Source: Tyto alba
Taxonomy: Eukaryota; Chordata; Aves; Strigiformes; Tytonidae
Reading direction: 5' to 3'
Length of the DNA stretch: 64,000 nucleotides
NCBI RefSeq assembly: GCF_018691265.1
Contig: NW_024881313.1
Span: forward strand, 6,353,501 to 6,417,500
Shown: piece after piece, positions 36,401-50,500 of the stretch
Layout: each line of letters begins with the position of its first letter
Position numbering within the stretch: the stretch's first letter is position 1
Translations under genes and position numbers: made by a program
Notes under the pieces: generated by a model
What the model was told of the DNA's origin: nothing
Databases searched by the model: none
Seen by the model: only the letters and a program-made list of their open reading frames with translations

Positions 36401-39400
36401 GGAGTCTGCCTAGTGCTTGGTGTCTTTCCCAGGACATTTATCTTTGTACCTTCTCCCACAGCATATGTTCCTTCATTCCCTGCCTCTGCACACCCTAGAC
36501 TTGCAATTACCAGGGAATGCTGAAAAAAATAAATGTATCCCTTTGCCTTATTGCTAACTGTCTTTTGTGGAGTACCTTTAATGGTATTCAAACTGAAATC
36601 ATAGAAAGACATGAGGCTTAAGGGAATAGCAAAAATGGGTAAGTAATTACCAGGAATACCTATTCTTCTACAGTGCTGCAACGAAGAAAGACAAAAATCT
36701 TGTGTGCTCCTGCCAGTCCCTGTCTGTAAATGCAGCCAAAGGGTATCTGGGACAACGAAAGTCACAGCTCACCAAGCAGACAGATGCTATCACTGCTGAC
36801 AAGCTGCTGGGACTACTGCAAACCTATATTAAACCAGGGACAGTTTTAACTCCTACAAGCTTCTCATGAAGAGCACACAACCAATTTGTTTTGTAGCTGG
36901 ACCTCGAGTTGAAAGCAAAAACATATCGCTTTAGACTTGAAAACCCACACATCTAGTTCATAATGGCTCTGACAGAAAAATCATCTGAGTGTCAAAACAC
37001 TAGATTACCTTCTGTATTTTAATATTTTAGAAATACCGGTTACTTGTTTCTGTTTTGAATGCATGTAGTCCTACTTGCACCGTTTTTATTTTACACCTTC
37101 TGCCAACAATTATGTTCATTTTGCATTATGTCTAAGGAGTCTGCTGAAGTAAGCTTTTGGTACCTTAAAGTATCCTGGCTTTTTTTTCAGCACAGCACCC
37201 CTTTATTTTGCCTATTACTGTAAGTGAATGCTTTTAAAATAAACCAACTATTTAAAACCAGAAATTCTTTGTTCCTCGCCTGTGGGCAGCCAGCCAAGAT
37301 TCAAGATTTTGAGAGGGGAAATGACTTGGCAAGGGTTGTGAAGAAAATTAAAGAAAGCAGATACCAATAGGGACAGTGTATTATACTTGCTGAAGCTCCC
37401 CTCCTCTCACTGGGTCCCTCTGGGGCTCAAAACATTTCTACACCTCTGTATCAGCTTCTTAAAATAATAATAAAAAAAATAAATAAAACAAACAAATAAA
37501 CCACAAAACAAACAACTCAGCTTAATTCCATCTGGGACACTTTATTTTTTCTTTATGCTTCATTGCTGGCATTCAAGTCATAGTAGGACCCTTGCTCATA
37601 AGAACCACAGTTATGACAGAGCATGAGGTACTTTCTTAGCTTCTCATTTCCCAATAAGATTGCCACAATTCTTTCACTGCAGTTGAACACTAGGCTATGT
37701 CAGGTATTCCCTTGCAGAGATCTAACTAGTACCTCTACTCCCATGGGAAATTTCACAGCTGTGTTTGCATCACTCTTTCCAAAGCCCCTGTGACTGCAAA
37801 ACTTCCGTCTGAGATGACAATGTTTAGATAATTTTAGCTAGTCCTACAGAGAGCCATACCTGCAAGATCATGAACGTAAGCTACTGAGAAGAGAGGGATT
37901 TTCACTGAACATTTTAAAATGAACTAAAAGCAAGGGGGGTGTCATTAAAGACAGCTAAAAGGGGAGGGGAGGAGGGAGTCAACTAACAAAGTGATAGCTG
38001 CGGCAGTGGAGAGATTGCCAATGCAGAACTGGTCATACATGTAGTACCCACAGTGCAGCATCCACGCAGACACTATTCCTGTACAACAGTAACAAAAAAG
38101 GGCTTGTACCCCTGGCAAGGGGAAGAATTTCACTTCCCCGGTTTTATTTCAAGAAACCTGCAGAATTCAAACTGAGTATTGATGTATGCAAGGTACCCAC
38201 CAAAAGTACATTTCAGTGGTAAAACTACAATACAGACAGGGCCTCTGATTCATGCTCTCTCCCAGGAGGCTGATCCAGTTGAAGATTTTAGAAAAATAAC
38301 ACTGGAGGCAATGTTAAAGACAGGCAAGTTCTTTTCTTCTACATCTTCTATTATTTCTAGATTGACTTGTCAGTTTATCTTAGCAAGGGTTATGACAGAC
38401 AGTAGCTAACCACAGCATCACAGTGGTATGCATTGCAAAATATTTAGTTGTTAAAACTAAGTAGAAGGTACTCAGAAATTTAACTGGATTATTTATATCA
38501 TGGTAGCCTCTTATTTCTTCATTACTACTGAAGAGGACCAATTTCAGTGGAGTAAGTTTTCTGTCCTCTTGCCTAGGCCTCTAGTCTAGGCCCTGTTTTA
38601 CATAGGCAAAGTACCCATTTAGCTCTGAGCAATCAAAAATTAATCTTTTAAATTACAAAGGCAAATAGTAATATAAATAATTTCTTGTAAAGTTGACAAT
38701 CATAAAAGATAATTTATGAGACTATTAATAATGCTCAGCTGAGGAAATCCAGCCCACTTAATGGTACAAATTTTCAATCACGGTTGAAAGATCTTGTCAA
38801 ATAACAAATACCATATAAAATACATTTTAGCAGTAAACTTGTACTAGCACAAAACACATTCATTTGAATGACTGAGCTCCACCGATTCTTGACAGCTATT
38901 GGAAACAACTTAATGGCTATTTTTGACACTTACTAGTCTTCAGATATGTTGACTACGTGGCTGACAATTTAAACTGACAGCATGCATTTATCCTACTTAC
39001 AGTTTGGGCAAGATGCAAGAACTAGTGCCCTTAACTATTCCTGGAAAAGGTACAAGTGATCATCAACTCCTGGGGAAATATTTTACTTTTAGCAGCTAAA
39101 TGATGTCCAATGTCCAGGCTAAATCACAATACGTGACTAGATAATACCAATGCCTCCTTCAAGAAGCTAAAAGCCAAAAGGAATCTCTATAAGCAGGGAC
39201 TATAAAAGTCATTTTTAAAAAAAAAAAAAAAAAAAAAAAGGAAGCAGCTAAGCAGCTTTATTTCCAACTGTAAAAGCTTTAGGAAAAAGACCTATTTACT
39301 AGACCAAAGGAATTCCAGCATAATTGTTTAATCCTCTGGAGTTCTCAAGTACCTGAAATGAATTATTAAACAATTATATATTGTAACACATAAAATAACA

Positions 39401-40599
39401 AAAAGAGGCCAGAATAATTTAGGCTTTATACACATGGGTATCTCCAGCAGTCAAAATGGAAACAAAGGTAGCAAAAAATTTCCACATTTGATCTAAAACC
39501 TCAATCGCTCCTCTTCTAACACTAGAATGAGATGCTACTTACAGTATATTGTTATCACCTTCATATTGTCTCCTTTCTTTGATACTCTCATGAGAGGGAA
39601 ACAGCAGTTCATGACGTTTGCTCCAAAATAAACACTATGTTACAATTAGAACAAATCACATGCATGCCTAGCTATTATGTCTAGCATGTTGATATTCTGA
39701 AGGTTCTGTTAAATAAAGTCACGATTCTTACAGAGCTCATTTTTCACAGTTAAAAACTGCCTTCCCAGATTCACCCAACCGAGGGGGCACAACAACAACA
39801 AAAAAAAACACCCCACAGTTGTTAACGTGATCTATGGAAACTCCACATCATGTCATAGGACAGAACATAAATTCTCTCTGCTCTGCTTTGTAGCACACGA
39901 ACCCAGAAATTACGCTCCATTCTAGCTGTCAGTATCTTTTAGATGACAAGATACATAAAAGAGAATTTACAGCATGCTACCACGTTAGATTAGGAAACTG
40001 AAAAGAAAGTTTATTAATAATGAATGATTAATGGAGCTACAGAAACAAGGCAGAGATAATACCACGTTATAAATATTTACAGAAATAAATTTATGGAAGA
40101 TTAAAAATGTAGTTAAAATATCATCAGATGTTACATATAAAAGAATTTCATTATACTGTAAGAAGGAAGCATTACTACACAACTCCTGCTTTCAGGAAGT
40201 TTCATATTTTATAATCTCCTAAAATTAAAACAAATGTTTTGCCCATTAATTGTTTTATGCAAACCGGTCAGTGCCAGAAGATGAGTTCACCTAATATTAT
40301 TAAGGATCCTGCCTTTGCTTGCATATGGATTAAACCAACATTTTTTTCTTCCTTCTAAGTTCCATCGCATCACTGTAAGCATGCTTTGCCTCTCGGAAAG
40401 TTAGGTCCTTACAGTACAAGACATCAATCTTGCAGAGTCACTGCAGTCATAGTTTATGACAGGAAGGCCACTGCAAATGAGGAAAGAACCCAGAAAAACC
40501 CTTTGTTTCCTTCACTGCTTCCTCACCGTTCAAGGACACGGCATCACAGCTCTGGCACACGGTTATCCAGCCGAAGGGCACGTTTAGGCACGGCGGGCA

Positions 40600-41620
40600 G
40601 CAGCACACACCCCACCCAAGCCGGTGCGAGGGGCCTGCGATAACACCGCCACGACCCCGCCGGACACCCGCGGGGCTGGCAGAGCAGGGACGAGACCGAC
40701 CCGTCGCCGCCGGTCCCGGGCGCTCCCGCAGCCCCGGGCGCTGCCGCAGCCCCGCGGCACGACCCGCTGCGGAAGGACGGAGGGCGGCGGGGAGGAGGCG
40801 GCAGAACCGTCGGCCGCACCAGCGCCGGCAGCGGGGGGGGGACGCCGAAACACGAGCCCAAGCCAGAAAGGAGATCAACCTGTCCCGAAGCAGGCGGCGA
40901 GCCTGAGGGGGGGGTGGGGTGGGGGGGGTGGAGAACAAAGCGGGGCGCCCAGGCGAGGTGAACGCCCGGGTTTACCTGGCAGCCGTAGCCAGGCTGCGGC
41001 CGCCCGGCTCCGCGCCCTCCCTCCCCCCGGACTGCCGCACCTCCCCCGCCCCCACCCAGCCGGAGACCCTTCCTCGCCCCCTCCCCGCTTCGGTGTGCCG
41101 CCCGCGGCGGCGCCTCGGGGCGGGGGGAGGTTCGGGGCAGCCCCCCGCCAGCCCCACGCTACCTCCGCTCCGGCCCACACCCGTCTGACAGGCGCCGCTC
41201 GCTCGCTCGCTCCCTCCGCTTCCGCCCGCCTCGCGGCGCGGCACGACGCGACGCCACGCACCACCTGAAGCCGCGCCCCTTCTGCCCCTGCCCCCCCCCC
41301 TCCCTCCCACCCACCCACCCGCGGTCAGGAGGGCGGCAGCGACAACCCCCGCCCGGCCCCACACGGCCTGTGGCGCATGCGCGGACGGGCCCCTGCACGC
41401 ACACATACGGCCCCCCCCCACCTCTTCCTTCCCTTTGGGAGCGTGAGGGACGGGGCTCGCGCCCCGTAACCGCCGCTGTTCCGGCCCTTGCGGCCGTGAG
41501 GCGCCGCCCGGGACGAGGAGGCGCGGCCATAGGGCCTTCCCCCGCAGGGCCGCCGCGGGCGGGGAGCGAGGCAGGCTGTGCGGGGGCCGGGCGGGCCTGG
41601 TCGCCCTTCCTGGAAACACC
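40600..41620 (-). promoter_or_regulatory. CCDC126: CpG-island promoter, probably of CCDC126
   Basis: This is a strong GC/CpG-rich island in AT-rich surroundings. It holds a full NRF1-type palindrome GGCGCATGCGCGG (41372-41384) and a G-run block at about 40909-40931. It is the only island between the CCDC126 coding exons and TRA2A, so it is assigned to CCDC126 by position. No first exon or TSS can be fixed. Long open frames here are compositional. Confidence 0.7.
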
Positions 41621-44600
41621 GCCGGGCTGCAAGCAGGAACCCCCTGGGCAGCTGCGGGGCCGCGGATGTCAATTCCTTCTGGCGTCCCCGAGCGCGGGTT
41701 GCCTCCAGGAGCACGGAGCAGGAGAGGTACCGTTTCTGCCCTCTAACGGCATAAGTGAATTTTGGCAGCGGCCTCAGGAATGGGTGCTGTCCCTCGGGTC
41801 CGGTGCAGGGACAGTTCGCTCTCATCCATTCTCGTTCTCGTAACCCGCAGCTGCACAAGCCGGACTGTTCGTGGCCGGGACAGTATATAAACTCTCACCG
41901 TGATAATCACGTAAATAAAATCCATTGTGGGTATAGGACTGTGCTAGCAAATTACCTCAGGCTCTTGCTGCAAGGTGATATTTAAGGGAAGTTGGTATCA
42001 GTTAACTAAAGGTGACCATAAGGGCACGTTCAACAGCTGCAGCGTTGCTGGTACTCCGGAGTACCTGTTGTTCACCGTAGCTCAATCCCTTCAGGTCTGT
42101 CCCTGCCTAGACAAGCTGAGGTACGGGTTGCAGGTCAGATGTTGCACCTGGGTGTAAGGGAAGGTTCTGTTTGCAGCATTGCATCCTCTGTAAAACAAAC
42201 AGTTACAGCAAGTGATGTCCTGGCAGCTTGCTGATCCCCACCGCTGCTCCACCTCCCCGTCGGTACCCCCAGACCTGTGCTGCGCTGCAGCCTTCCCTCC
42301 CTTTCAGTGTGTGACAGAGGCTACCTGGCTCCCCTCTGGTTCTCAAACCTTCTTTTCTGCATGGATTGGATACAGGAAAATTCAGCTTTTAAATCTGTCA
42401 CTCCGACAGAAAAAAAAAGGACATTAATACATCAGAGGGGACAGTGGCCTAGATTTAAGTAGATAGACAAAACCATTGGCAGGTGGTATCATGTCAGCCA
42501 GTGAATCAGTAGCATAGAAAACTTTTCTAATGTTGACTAGTTTGCAGTCCCTTATTTCAGAGTCTTATGAAACATATTATGGAAATAAATATTTTTTTCT
42601 TTTCTTGTTGGTCTGGCAAATAGAGGTGTTTAACTAAGAGTTAATTTGAGAAAATTAGGCAACTGTTAAACTGGATAGAAGGCTGTATTCCCACAGAAAA
42701 TTCAGAATAAGCTGCATTAAAGGAGTTATATATTTATTTAATTATGCCATCCCATGGGCAAAAGTCTTTTGCTAAATTATACAACATTGAATGAGGACAG
42801 GCAAAAAATAAAAACTGAAATACTTGGTAAGTAAGCTTTTGAGTGAACAGATTGACTGTATGTTGTGCAGCATCAATAAAATTGTTGCTAGAAGTATTTT
42901 CTAAAGCAGAATCACCTCATACATTTCTGTGGGTATTTCCTCGTCAAGATTTCCTCTTGAAAGGATCAAAACCAGATGGTCTGAAATGGACTTCACATAA
43001 CAAACATACTGCAGCTATTTACTGCCATTTATTACTGTACTATTTGCTCACTGATTAATCCTTTATTTTCACAGATGTGCAGTGAACAGCTGTAAGGTCT
43101 TTGCAAATATAATTTATATGGTATCTAGAGATTATAGGGAGAGAAAGGGAAATCTGTCAATGGTGTAATCACAGGAAGATTTGCTTGTGGAGGTCACAAA
43201 ATTGTGTTATGAAATCTGTCTCCATTATAAATGTACTCTCTATTGACAGGAACTCTCAACTATTAATAACATTCTTAATTCCTTTTGCTTGAAGGTGTCA
43301 TGTATTTGGTCATCCTTCATGAACATGCATCTCACAATATTATGTGACATTTTTTCCCCTTATCCAAGCTATGTGGTAAAAACTATATCACAATATCTTG
43401 TTTCTCCTCAGTGACATATGAAAATCAAACCTTAACAGTCTTTACGTGATCCTCATATTTGTGAGTAATAATATTCTCAGCATCATTTCAAGGGATAGAT
43501 AAAAGCCCAGGACTGCAGAAGTAAAAACTTGCTATGCTGCAGTGTTCTGTATTATTTTTCAAAATCCCAAAAAGCAAAAATAGGTTGCTGCTTCAATGTT
43601 ATCTTTATTCCTTTCCCATGTCATTCACTACCTCTAGACTATACTTCTGACATTAATTTGCATAGCTATTGGTCTGTCCGCTTAAAATATGTATTAAGGA
43701 TTTATTATCTCATAATATGTTTAAACTGCTTAATGGTAACAGCTAGAGAATGGCACTCTAATGAATATGCTTTGTGATCAGTGTACCTGCTGCCTTCTTA
43801 CTTAATAGATGAATCCTCTAATCTGCATATGTAGATAAGAATATATGCAACCTTATACTTGCCTTACTTGCACTCCTATTTTTCTCTATTCCTGATTCCT
43901 TACCAGTAGTTTATACCCTTTCAGTTTAGGAAATGGGCCTGACCTGGGCCCATCTTTCCCCCCAAAGTACATTTTTTTTTCCGCAAATTGTGAATACTAT
44001 ATACTCACTACTTCATTAAAGCTAAAAGTATATTATAAAAGTATATTGATACTGCTTGAAAAAGCTCAATGAGTCATGCTTGAAGTACATATTATTATAT
44101 CATGTTAGTGTATCCTTTAGGACGTCTCTAGCTGTTTTCTGTGTTTGAACCAGCTTCCATTTAGCAGAGAGGCTCCCAAAGACACAGATCAACTTTTCAG
44201 TCTTACTAACTAATAAATTGTGACATTTGAAATGTAATACCAAATAATTATTGTCTTTATGCTCCAGGAAACTATGGTAAAGTTATTGTAGAGAACAACA
44301 AAGGCAGAAGAGTTACGGAAAAAATGGTGACAAGAGCTTGTCATCTTCAATTTAAAATGTAAACTTGATTAGACTTCTTAAAAATAAATATTTGTATCAA
44401 TAACTGCATTTTTATGTTGGGTTTAATTGCTGGAACAATGCAAACATCTTGAATGTGTGCATTAATATTAGTGTAACTCTCAGAAGTCAGAATCACAATG
44501 TTGGCTGTAGCTAGATCTTATATGCGTACATGTTGACAAAAAGCATATTGTTGTCCTATATTCTCCTGACTTTTTCCCTCCCTCCCCTGCTTGTTATTTT

Positions 44601-46200
44601 TTGTTTGTTTGTTTGTTTGTTTGTTTTTTTAATGTAACCATTATGTATTTTCAATGGGTTCTTCATATTGTGTTTTTTCAGTGACCCATCTTATGGAGGA
44701 AGACTGATAAGCATTTTCATCTCAGAATTTAAGCATGCCCTTCATGCTCATTCCCTTTTGTTCCTTGAGTTAGATGATGGGGAACATCAACCAGGATCAG
44801 AATCAGATTACACCAGAACTGTATGTGATTTTGCAGTAGAGTAAGTGCTTTATCAGTAAAGTTACACTCGAAAAGGCAGATGAGCAAATCTATCCACTGC
44901 AACCGAATGGAGTAGAGCTGGTATAAAAGATGAAATGGATTCAGAATGGCTTTTGGAAAGTGAGACATCAGAAGAGGTTGAAACTCAGGCCAGCCTCCTA
45001 GGAATGTAAATTTCATTGTAATTAAATGAGAACTGGCTAAAGACTTGACTAAAACTTTTGAAGTAAGTGACATGAAAGAAACTTTCAGCCAAAATAAAAT
45101 ATTTTGCAAACCTGGAGGAGAACAAGGAAGATCTTTCCCCGATACTCCCTTCCTTACCATTGTGAGCTAATTTACTCTTTAATTGGTTATTTATTTCTGA
45201 ATCACCAAGCACAAAGAAGAAGGGCTGGCATGTACATTTCCAGCCTTCCATTTACAACAGAAGCAAGAAATAATACACATCATTTATGGCCCAGCTAGGA
45301 AGCAACACAAACCTTTTCCATAAAGATGAGCGTATGTCAGAGCTTTGTTAGAACCTCGAGCTGTGGGTTGAGCTGTCTCTGGAGGAGCAGCGTTAATGTG
45401 GCCTCTCCGCAGGGACACCTTGCCAAGGGGGCCGTGCTACCACAGCGGCTGTTGGAAACCCAACGTGATGGGCTGTGCAAGAAGCAACCAGTGCTGCGGA
45501 TGTGCCCGTTGTCTAAAGCCCCGGGAGCGTGCTTCATGTAGCAAAGGCATTTGATTTCTAGGGAACCATAGGGAGCCTGTGACTCACCCTCCGAGCACCT
45601 CATTCCTTTTGGGCAGTAGTCAAGTTACATGGGCACTCAGGCTGGTCATTCCCTGGTGACAACCACGGTGAACTGAAGATAACCAGCCTCAGTTGGAGCA
45701 GGAACTTGGACAAAGCAGCTTTTCAATCACAAAGAGAAGTTCCTGGTCCTGAAGAAGTACGAGGAAGACGCAGAGCAGGGGCGGAAGCTGTGGCTGAGCT
45801 TTCTGCTACTGCTACCAGCAAGACGGTGGGAAAGGTAGGAGAATGGTGCTTCTGGTGGGCAATCTTCAGTTCCAGCTGCTGCCCACTTGTCTTCTCCTGC
45901 TCTCCCGGCTTTCCAGTGCTGGCAGAGCAAGTCTGGCTGTTTCGTCATCTTTGGAAATTTTCTGACCTAAGGAACTACCTATTTGGCCTCTGATGCCCGC
46001 AAGGTACGAGCTGCTGTAGTTATTGGTGTGCGCTGGAGGAAGAAGTGCCAAAAAGAGGGCTACAGAGGAAGAACAGGGAAGCCCTTGTGATGTGGCCAAG
46101 CAGAAAATATAAGCCTTTCAGTAAAATCCCGATTAAAAGGAAATTCTCAAAATTGCGAGTGAAAATCTAGGCCTTTGTTTATTAGAAGTACTCAAGACTG
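41621..46200. other. Intergenic CCDC126-TRA2A (head-to-head)
   Basis: About 4.6 kb with no recognised gene. It includes a GTTT simple repeat at 44601-44630 and somewhat GC-richer sequence at about 45330-45560 and 45700-45950. The 143-codon minus frame at 44729-45160 has no recognisable domain. Confidence 0.5.
44601..44630. repeat. (GTTT)n simple repeat
   Basis: About six GTTT units followed by a T run. Confidence 0.9.
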
Positions 46201-46232
46201 AATCACGTGGCTTCACTTTCAAATTTGCACTA

Positions 46233-46350
46233 TAAAAGCAATACATTTTACGTAACTGTTTGCCATAAGAAAACACCGCTGGTAAAAGCAACGAACGTTA
46301 AATAACCGTTCGCCATAATGGGGACCTAAAAGCATCAACTTTAAAAATCC
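46233..46350. repeat. Degenerate ~50-bp tandem repeat upstream of TRA2A
   Basis: Units start at 46233, 46283 and 46327, each with TAAAAGCA. The first two also share TAAC(T/C)GTT(T/C)GCCATAA. Lengths are 50 and 44 bp plus a partial third of about 24 bp. Confidence 0.75.
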
Positions 46351-46379
46351 TTCCCTGCGGTGCAGCAGCAGCAGAACCC

Positions 46380-47560
46380 CAGAGAAGGTGAGCGGGGCGG
46401 GGGATAGCGAGAGGTGAGAAGCCGGGTGGATTTTCACGGCGGGCAGGAGCAGCACCCGTGAAGCGAGAAGGTTCCGTGGCGGCCGAGGGTCAGCCCCCCT
46501 CACACCTTGGGAGGGGGAGCCCCCCCCCGGCGCCGCCGTGAGGCGGGGGAAGGGGCTGCGCATGCGCGGAGGGGTCGCAGCGAGGCGGGTCGCAGCCGCG
46601 CTCGTTGTCCCGCCGGCGGCGCCTCCTTTGTGACAGGCGGGCCGAGGCGAGCCCCGCCCCCCGCGCGGTGTCGGGCGCAGACGGAGCGGAGGCGCCATTT
46701 TGCGCTGCTGCGGGAGACGGTTTGGGAGGCGCTGGCGGGAGGGAGGTGGCGGCGGCACCGGTAGCGCTAACAATAACAGCAACGCTAATAGCAGTAGCGG
46801 TCGCGGGTACAGTTGCCGCTCGGGACTAGCGTCCCCGTTCGCCCCAGCCCCGTGGTCAGGACTCTGCCGACATGAGCGACGTGGAGGAGAACAACTTCGA
46901 GGGGAGGGTGAGTGGCCGTCTCTACCCGGGCCGTGCTGAGAGGGGCTGACCTGACCCGGGGAAGGGGAAGGGGGGGGCCGCTCTCCTCCCTGTGGCCTGT
47001 CAGGGGTTTCTAAAATGGCTTCTTCAGGCGCCCGACTTTTGGCTGGGCCGTGGGCCACTCGCGTGCCCCTCCTCTCCCTACCGCCCTTTTTAAAATTTTT
47101 TTTATGTTTTGTTTTGTTTTGTTTTGTTTTTTTTCCTTTCTACTTCTCCGACCTGGAGCTGAGGAACTGGCCCATCGCTGAGCTGAGCTCCTTTGCTTTA
47201 ACCCTCACACGCTTCCTTTTCCCACCGCGTCTCTGCGCCCTCATCCCCCTCCGCAGGGGTGCGGGCCCTGCGCGCTGGTGCCCTGGGTTCGCCCCCGCCC
47301 TGCTACCGCAGCCTTCGGCTGTAACAACAGAGCTGGGAGCGCTGTGGGAGCCCGGTGTTTCTCCCCGATTCTCCCCTTATTTTCTTCTCTTCCCCGTGAT
47401 CTCGAGCCGCCCCGTTTTCCCGGGTCTCGGCTTCGGGGTCGTTGCCCGTCCCCGGCTCTGCCTGCGGGCGCTGCCGCGCTCCCGGTCGCGGCTGGGAGAG
47501 CGCGGACCCGCGCCCTGTAGCCGAGGCCTCCACCCGCGTAAAAGAGGAAGGACTGGGTCC
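46380..47560 (+). promoter_or_regulatory. TRA2A: CpG-island promoter of TRA2A
   Basis: This GC/CpG-rich island contains TRA2A exon 1. It has an NRF1-type palindrome TGCGCATGCGCGG (46557-46569) and a YY1-type GCGCCATTTTG (46692-46702). Transcription probably starts near or after the latter, giving a 5' UTR of up to ~180 bp before the ATG at 46872. No TATA box was seen. The long open frames on both strands are compositional. Confidence 0.8.
46872..46907 (+). CDS. TRA2A: TRA2A exon 1 coding part
   Basis: The ATG in CCGACATGAGC opens [12 protein letters not shown], identical to the known vertebrate N-terminus. Donor AGG|GTGAGT follows. The exon ends in phase 0. Confidence 0.96.
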
Positions 47561-50500
47561 TTTTGTGAGAGGTGCGCTGCCTTTCCTGGCTGCTGGCCCG
47601 CAAACAGGATCTTCTTCGGGCCAGGCTTCCTGAAGCCATCGGGGAGGTATGGCCTTCGTTGTTAAACCGTTGAAACTCATTGATAACGCAGCTGAAGACT
47701 CTCAGCAAGCTGCTGTGGCTTTGCAACCTTGTTAGGCCTGTTTCTTCTCTCTTCTCTTCGATTAATGCGGTTTTTCACGTACACGTATGACTGGTCCTTT
47801 CCATTTTCAGTGTTTTTTTTCTTAGTGATAATCTGGGCAAGCAGGAATTAGAAGCTGCTTGGAGCAGGAATGAAATGTGTGCTTTGTCCTCACTCCATCG
47901 CTATTTACTTAAATTTTGCAGACTTTTTTTTTTGTTGTTGCTTACCCTAAGAGATTGTTCAGAGGAACACCTGAGCATCTTTTTGGTGACTTTCTCTGAT
48001 GAAACAGTGACAGCAGCTTTGCAGCTTTGTAGGTTTACTGCCTGGGGAAACAAGCAATAAAATTTTCAAAGAGCACTGTCCCATTCCAATAATTATTTTC
48101 ACACCAATATCGTTACCCTTTGGTAGTTTTAGTAAAAAACCCCAAACCATTCCTTAGGCTGAGAGTACTATACCTGGCTGTGCAGTGACTGCTGCTGCTT
48201 CCTCAGGTGAGGTAAACAAAATCTGTTCTTGTGTTGATTGCTTGGACGAAGATGGCTATATAGCTAAGCTCTTTTCGGCTAAATAAATTAATCTCTGAAG
48301 GGAAAACCAACTAAGTCTGAGGAAGTTGAACAACAAGTATGCTTTGTAGTTAATTTTTAAAGATTTTTACTTGTTTCCCATTTTACAGTAGGTTCCATAT
48401 TTTTAAAAGTTACTTTCTTGTCTATATTTCCAGTGCGGTTTTTTGTTGGGAAATATTTGTTAGGCTCATCCACAGAACATTTGTATTAGGTTCCTTGATG
48501 GATCTGTGGATCATGTTACAAAACTGATATAGCTGTGTGGTTTTCAGTGTTTCTGCATGCCTTCAGCCAAGTGTAGAAGTCAAATAATGTTTTGAGAGTA
48601 AGTGAAGTCTGAAGAGTCCTATGTAGCAGTTTCTGTGACTGCTATGTCTTAGATGGCTTGTTCTTTTTTTTTGTGGTGAAAGTTACCTGTTGGAAAGGGC
48701 TGCTGACTGTGTTGGGTCTTCATTTGGAAGACTTCTCTTTTCTCCCTAACACTGGAATTTCTCAGTCAATCTGGCATGTGGCAGTGTTTTGTCTACTGGT
48801 ATTTTTTTATAGCTGAACATAATGGCAGGTACTTGATTCATTTATAGTTTTGTTTCTTTGTTCTACTAAGGAAGAACATTTGTAAGCATTTGGTTTTTTT
48901 CTTCAGTAATACCTTTTTATTGGTGCTGCCACTAAAATACTTGAAATAAGAAAATATATTTCAGACTGTAACATTTCATATTTTATTTTCACTGAAAGTG
49001 CTCACAGGCATGAAATTAAGCAAGTGTGATTTCGAGGCTTCAGTGTTTAGTCTGCAGTTGGAACTGTTACATACTGAATGTCCCAGTGCTTATGTTTGCT
49101 ATATGCAGGCATGAGGAACTGAGAGAGTATGGCATAGAGTTTCCAATTTCTGCAGTTTTCTCCCATTGAAAAAAAGTTTATGAAGAGCCTACTTTCCTAT
49201 AAGCTGGCACAAAAAAGAATCTTGAGTGCGCTTTCAGTTATCCTGCCACCTTCAGTTTAAATACTAAATAGTGATGTGCTTTTAAAAAAACTAAATGCTG
49301 AAGGAGTAAGGGAGTTCAGGTCCTTTTATATTCTCTTCGTGTAGGTGCATAATGTCCCAAAAGCTCTTCAATGAAAGTTCTTCCAAGTAGTGATGTAGCT
49401 GATACCAAGATGAAGGTGCTTATTGATACGTATGAAGTTTTATCTTAGAGAGGAATCAGAAAGTTCTTTCCTGTTTTGTTGCTTATTTTGTGAAGAAAAA
49501 TTATTCCTATATAGATAATGATAATTCAGTAAATATTTTAAGTTTTTCCACATTATTATAAGGAATTTTACTTTTAAAAAAGGAATTTTTAGCAGCATTA
49601 AGTTACTGTCCATGTATATGCTTTGCTTCTAGTTTATTTTAAAATCATAATGTTAATTATTCTGAACAGAAAATTTAAAATTATGATGAAAATAACTTCT
49701 CAATGAGACTGTATGTAATTTGCACTATTTAAAAACTTGAATTTCTAAATAATTGGGTAAAATCATTGTAGAGCTTTTCAGTTTTTACTCATGAGATCAC
49801 TCATTTCTGTATTGACATTTTTTTAAGCAAATTCTAATCAAATACATTCAGGCTAATAAACATCTGCTCTGGTTTTGTGTCATTTTGTTTCAACTTAAGC
49901 AAGTTCTGTATTAAGAATGTTGCTGGTTGAACAGAAGAAATCCCCCCCCCCCCCAAGCAAGTGTGGTGATGTAATGGAAAGAATTTAACAGAAGAATTAG
50001 AAATGTAGTGGATGTGCTAGAGCTTAGTTTGTGGACATTAAGAAGGAAAAAAAAGATTAAGTTGTGCTTCTTATCCAGTGACTTGATTTTTGGAAAAGCC
50101 ATAGTATTTTATCACTATTGCATGTTCTTTGTGAGCAGGTTAGGCAAATAAGGGGTTTTTATCTTTTTATTGCTGTTAGATGACCGGCAACTCTTATTTG
50201 CCGTCATATTTGTCATTATTTTTAATAACACATTGTTCATTTGGTGCGCATTTTGTGATCCAACTTCATTATAATGTTCACCAGCAAAGTGAACAAATTG
50301 GAGTCTGAGCACACCTGCATTTCAGAAGCCCCACTTGAAACTTTGATGGGTTGCTTTGTTGAGCTTCTGATAGTGTTTGATTTCTGCAGTCTTAAAAGTT
50401 AAGTAGTTTCCTACCAATATGAATTCTCTGTTTGTCTAAATAGATAAAACTTTTTATCAGAACAAAGATAGAACATCGGTTTAGAACTCTACATTGTTTG

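Larger units (their letters stand above)
29510..40600. other. CCDC126 5' intron(s)
   Basis: About 11 kb between the first coding exon and the presumed promoter. Non-coding 5' exons may lie here, but I cannot identify them. It holds a two-copy diverged duplication (31231-31371 and 33285-33427), a perfect inverted repeat at 31571-31594, a CA microsatellite at 32504, and A tracts near 32018, 32601, 34354 and 39212. Open frames such as 36364-36765 (minus) match nothing I know. Confidence 0.6.

Noticed and set aside
36364..36765. 133-codon minus-strand open frame in the CCDC126 intron
   Set aside because: No recognisable motif; most likely chance.
44729..45160. 143-codon minus-strand open frame between CCDC126 and TRA2A
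   Set aside because: Longest open frame outside GC islands, but it shows no domain, repeat or homology I recognise, no splice context and no CpG promoter.
46219..47058. 279-codon minus-strand open frame in the TRA2A island
   Set aside because: Composition-driven (Pro/Arg/Ala rich) in a CpG island, overlapping exon 1, with no recognisable domain.
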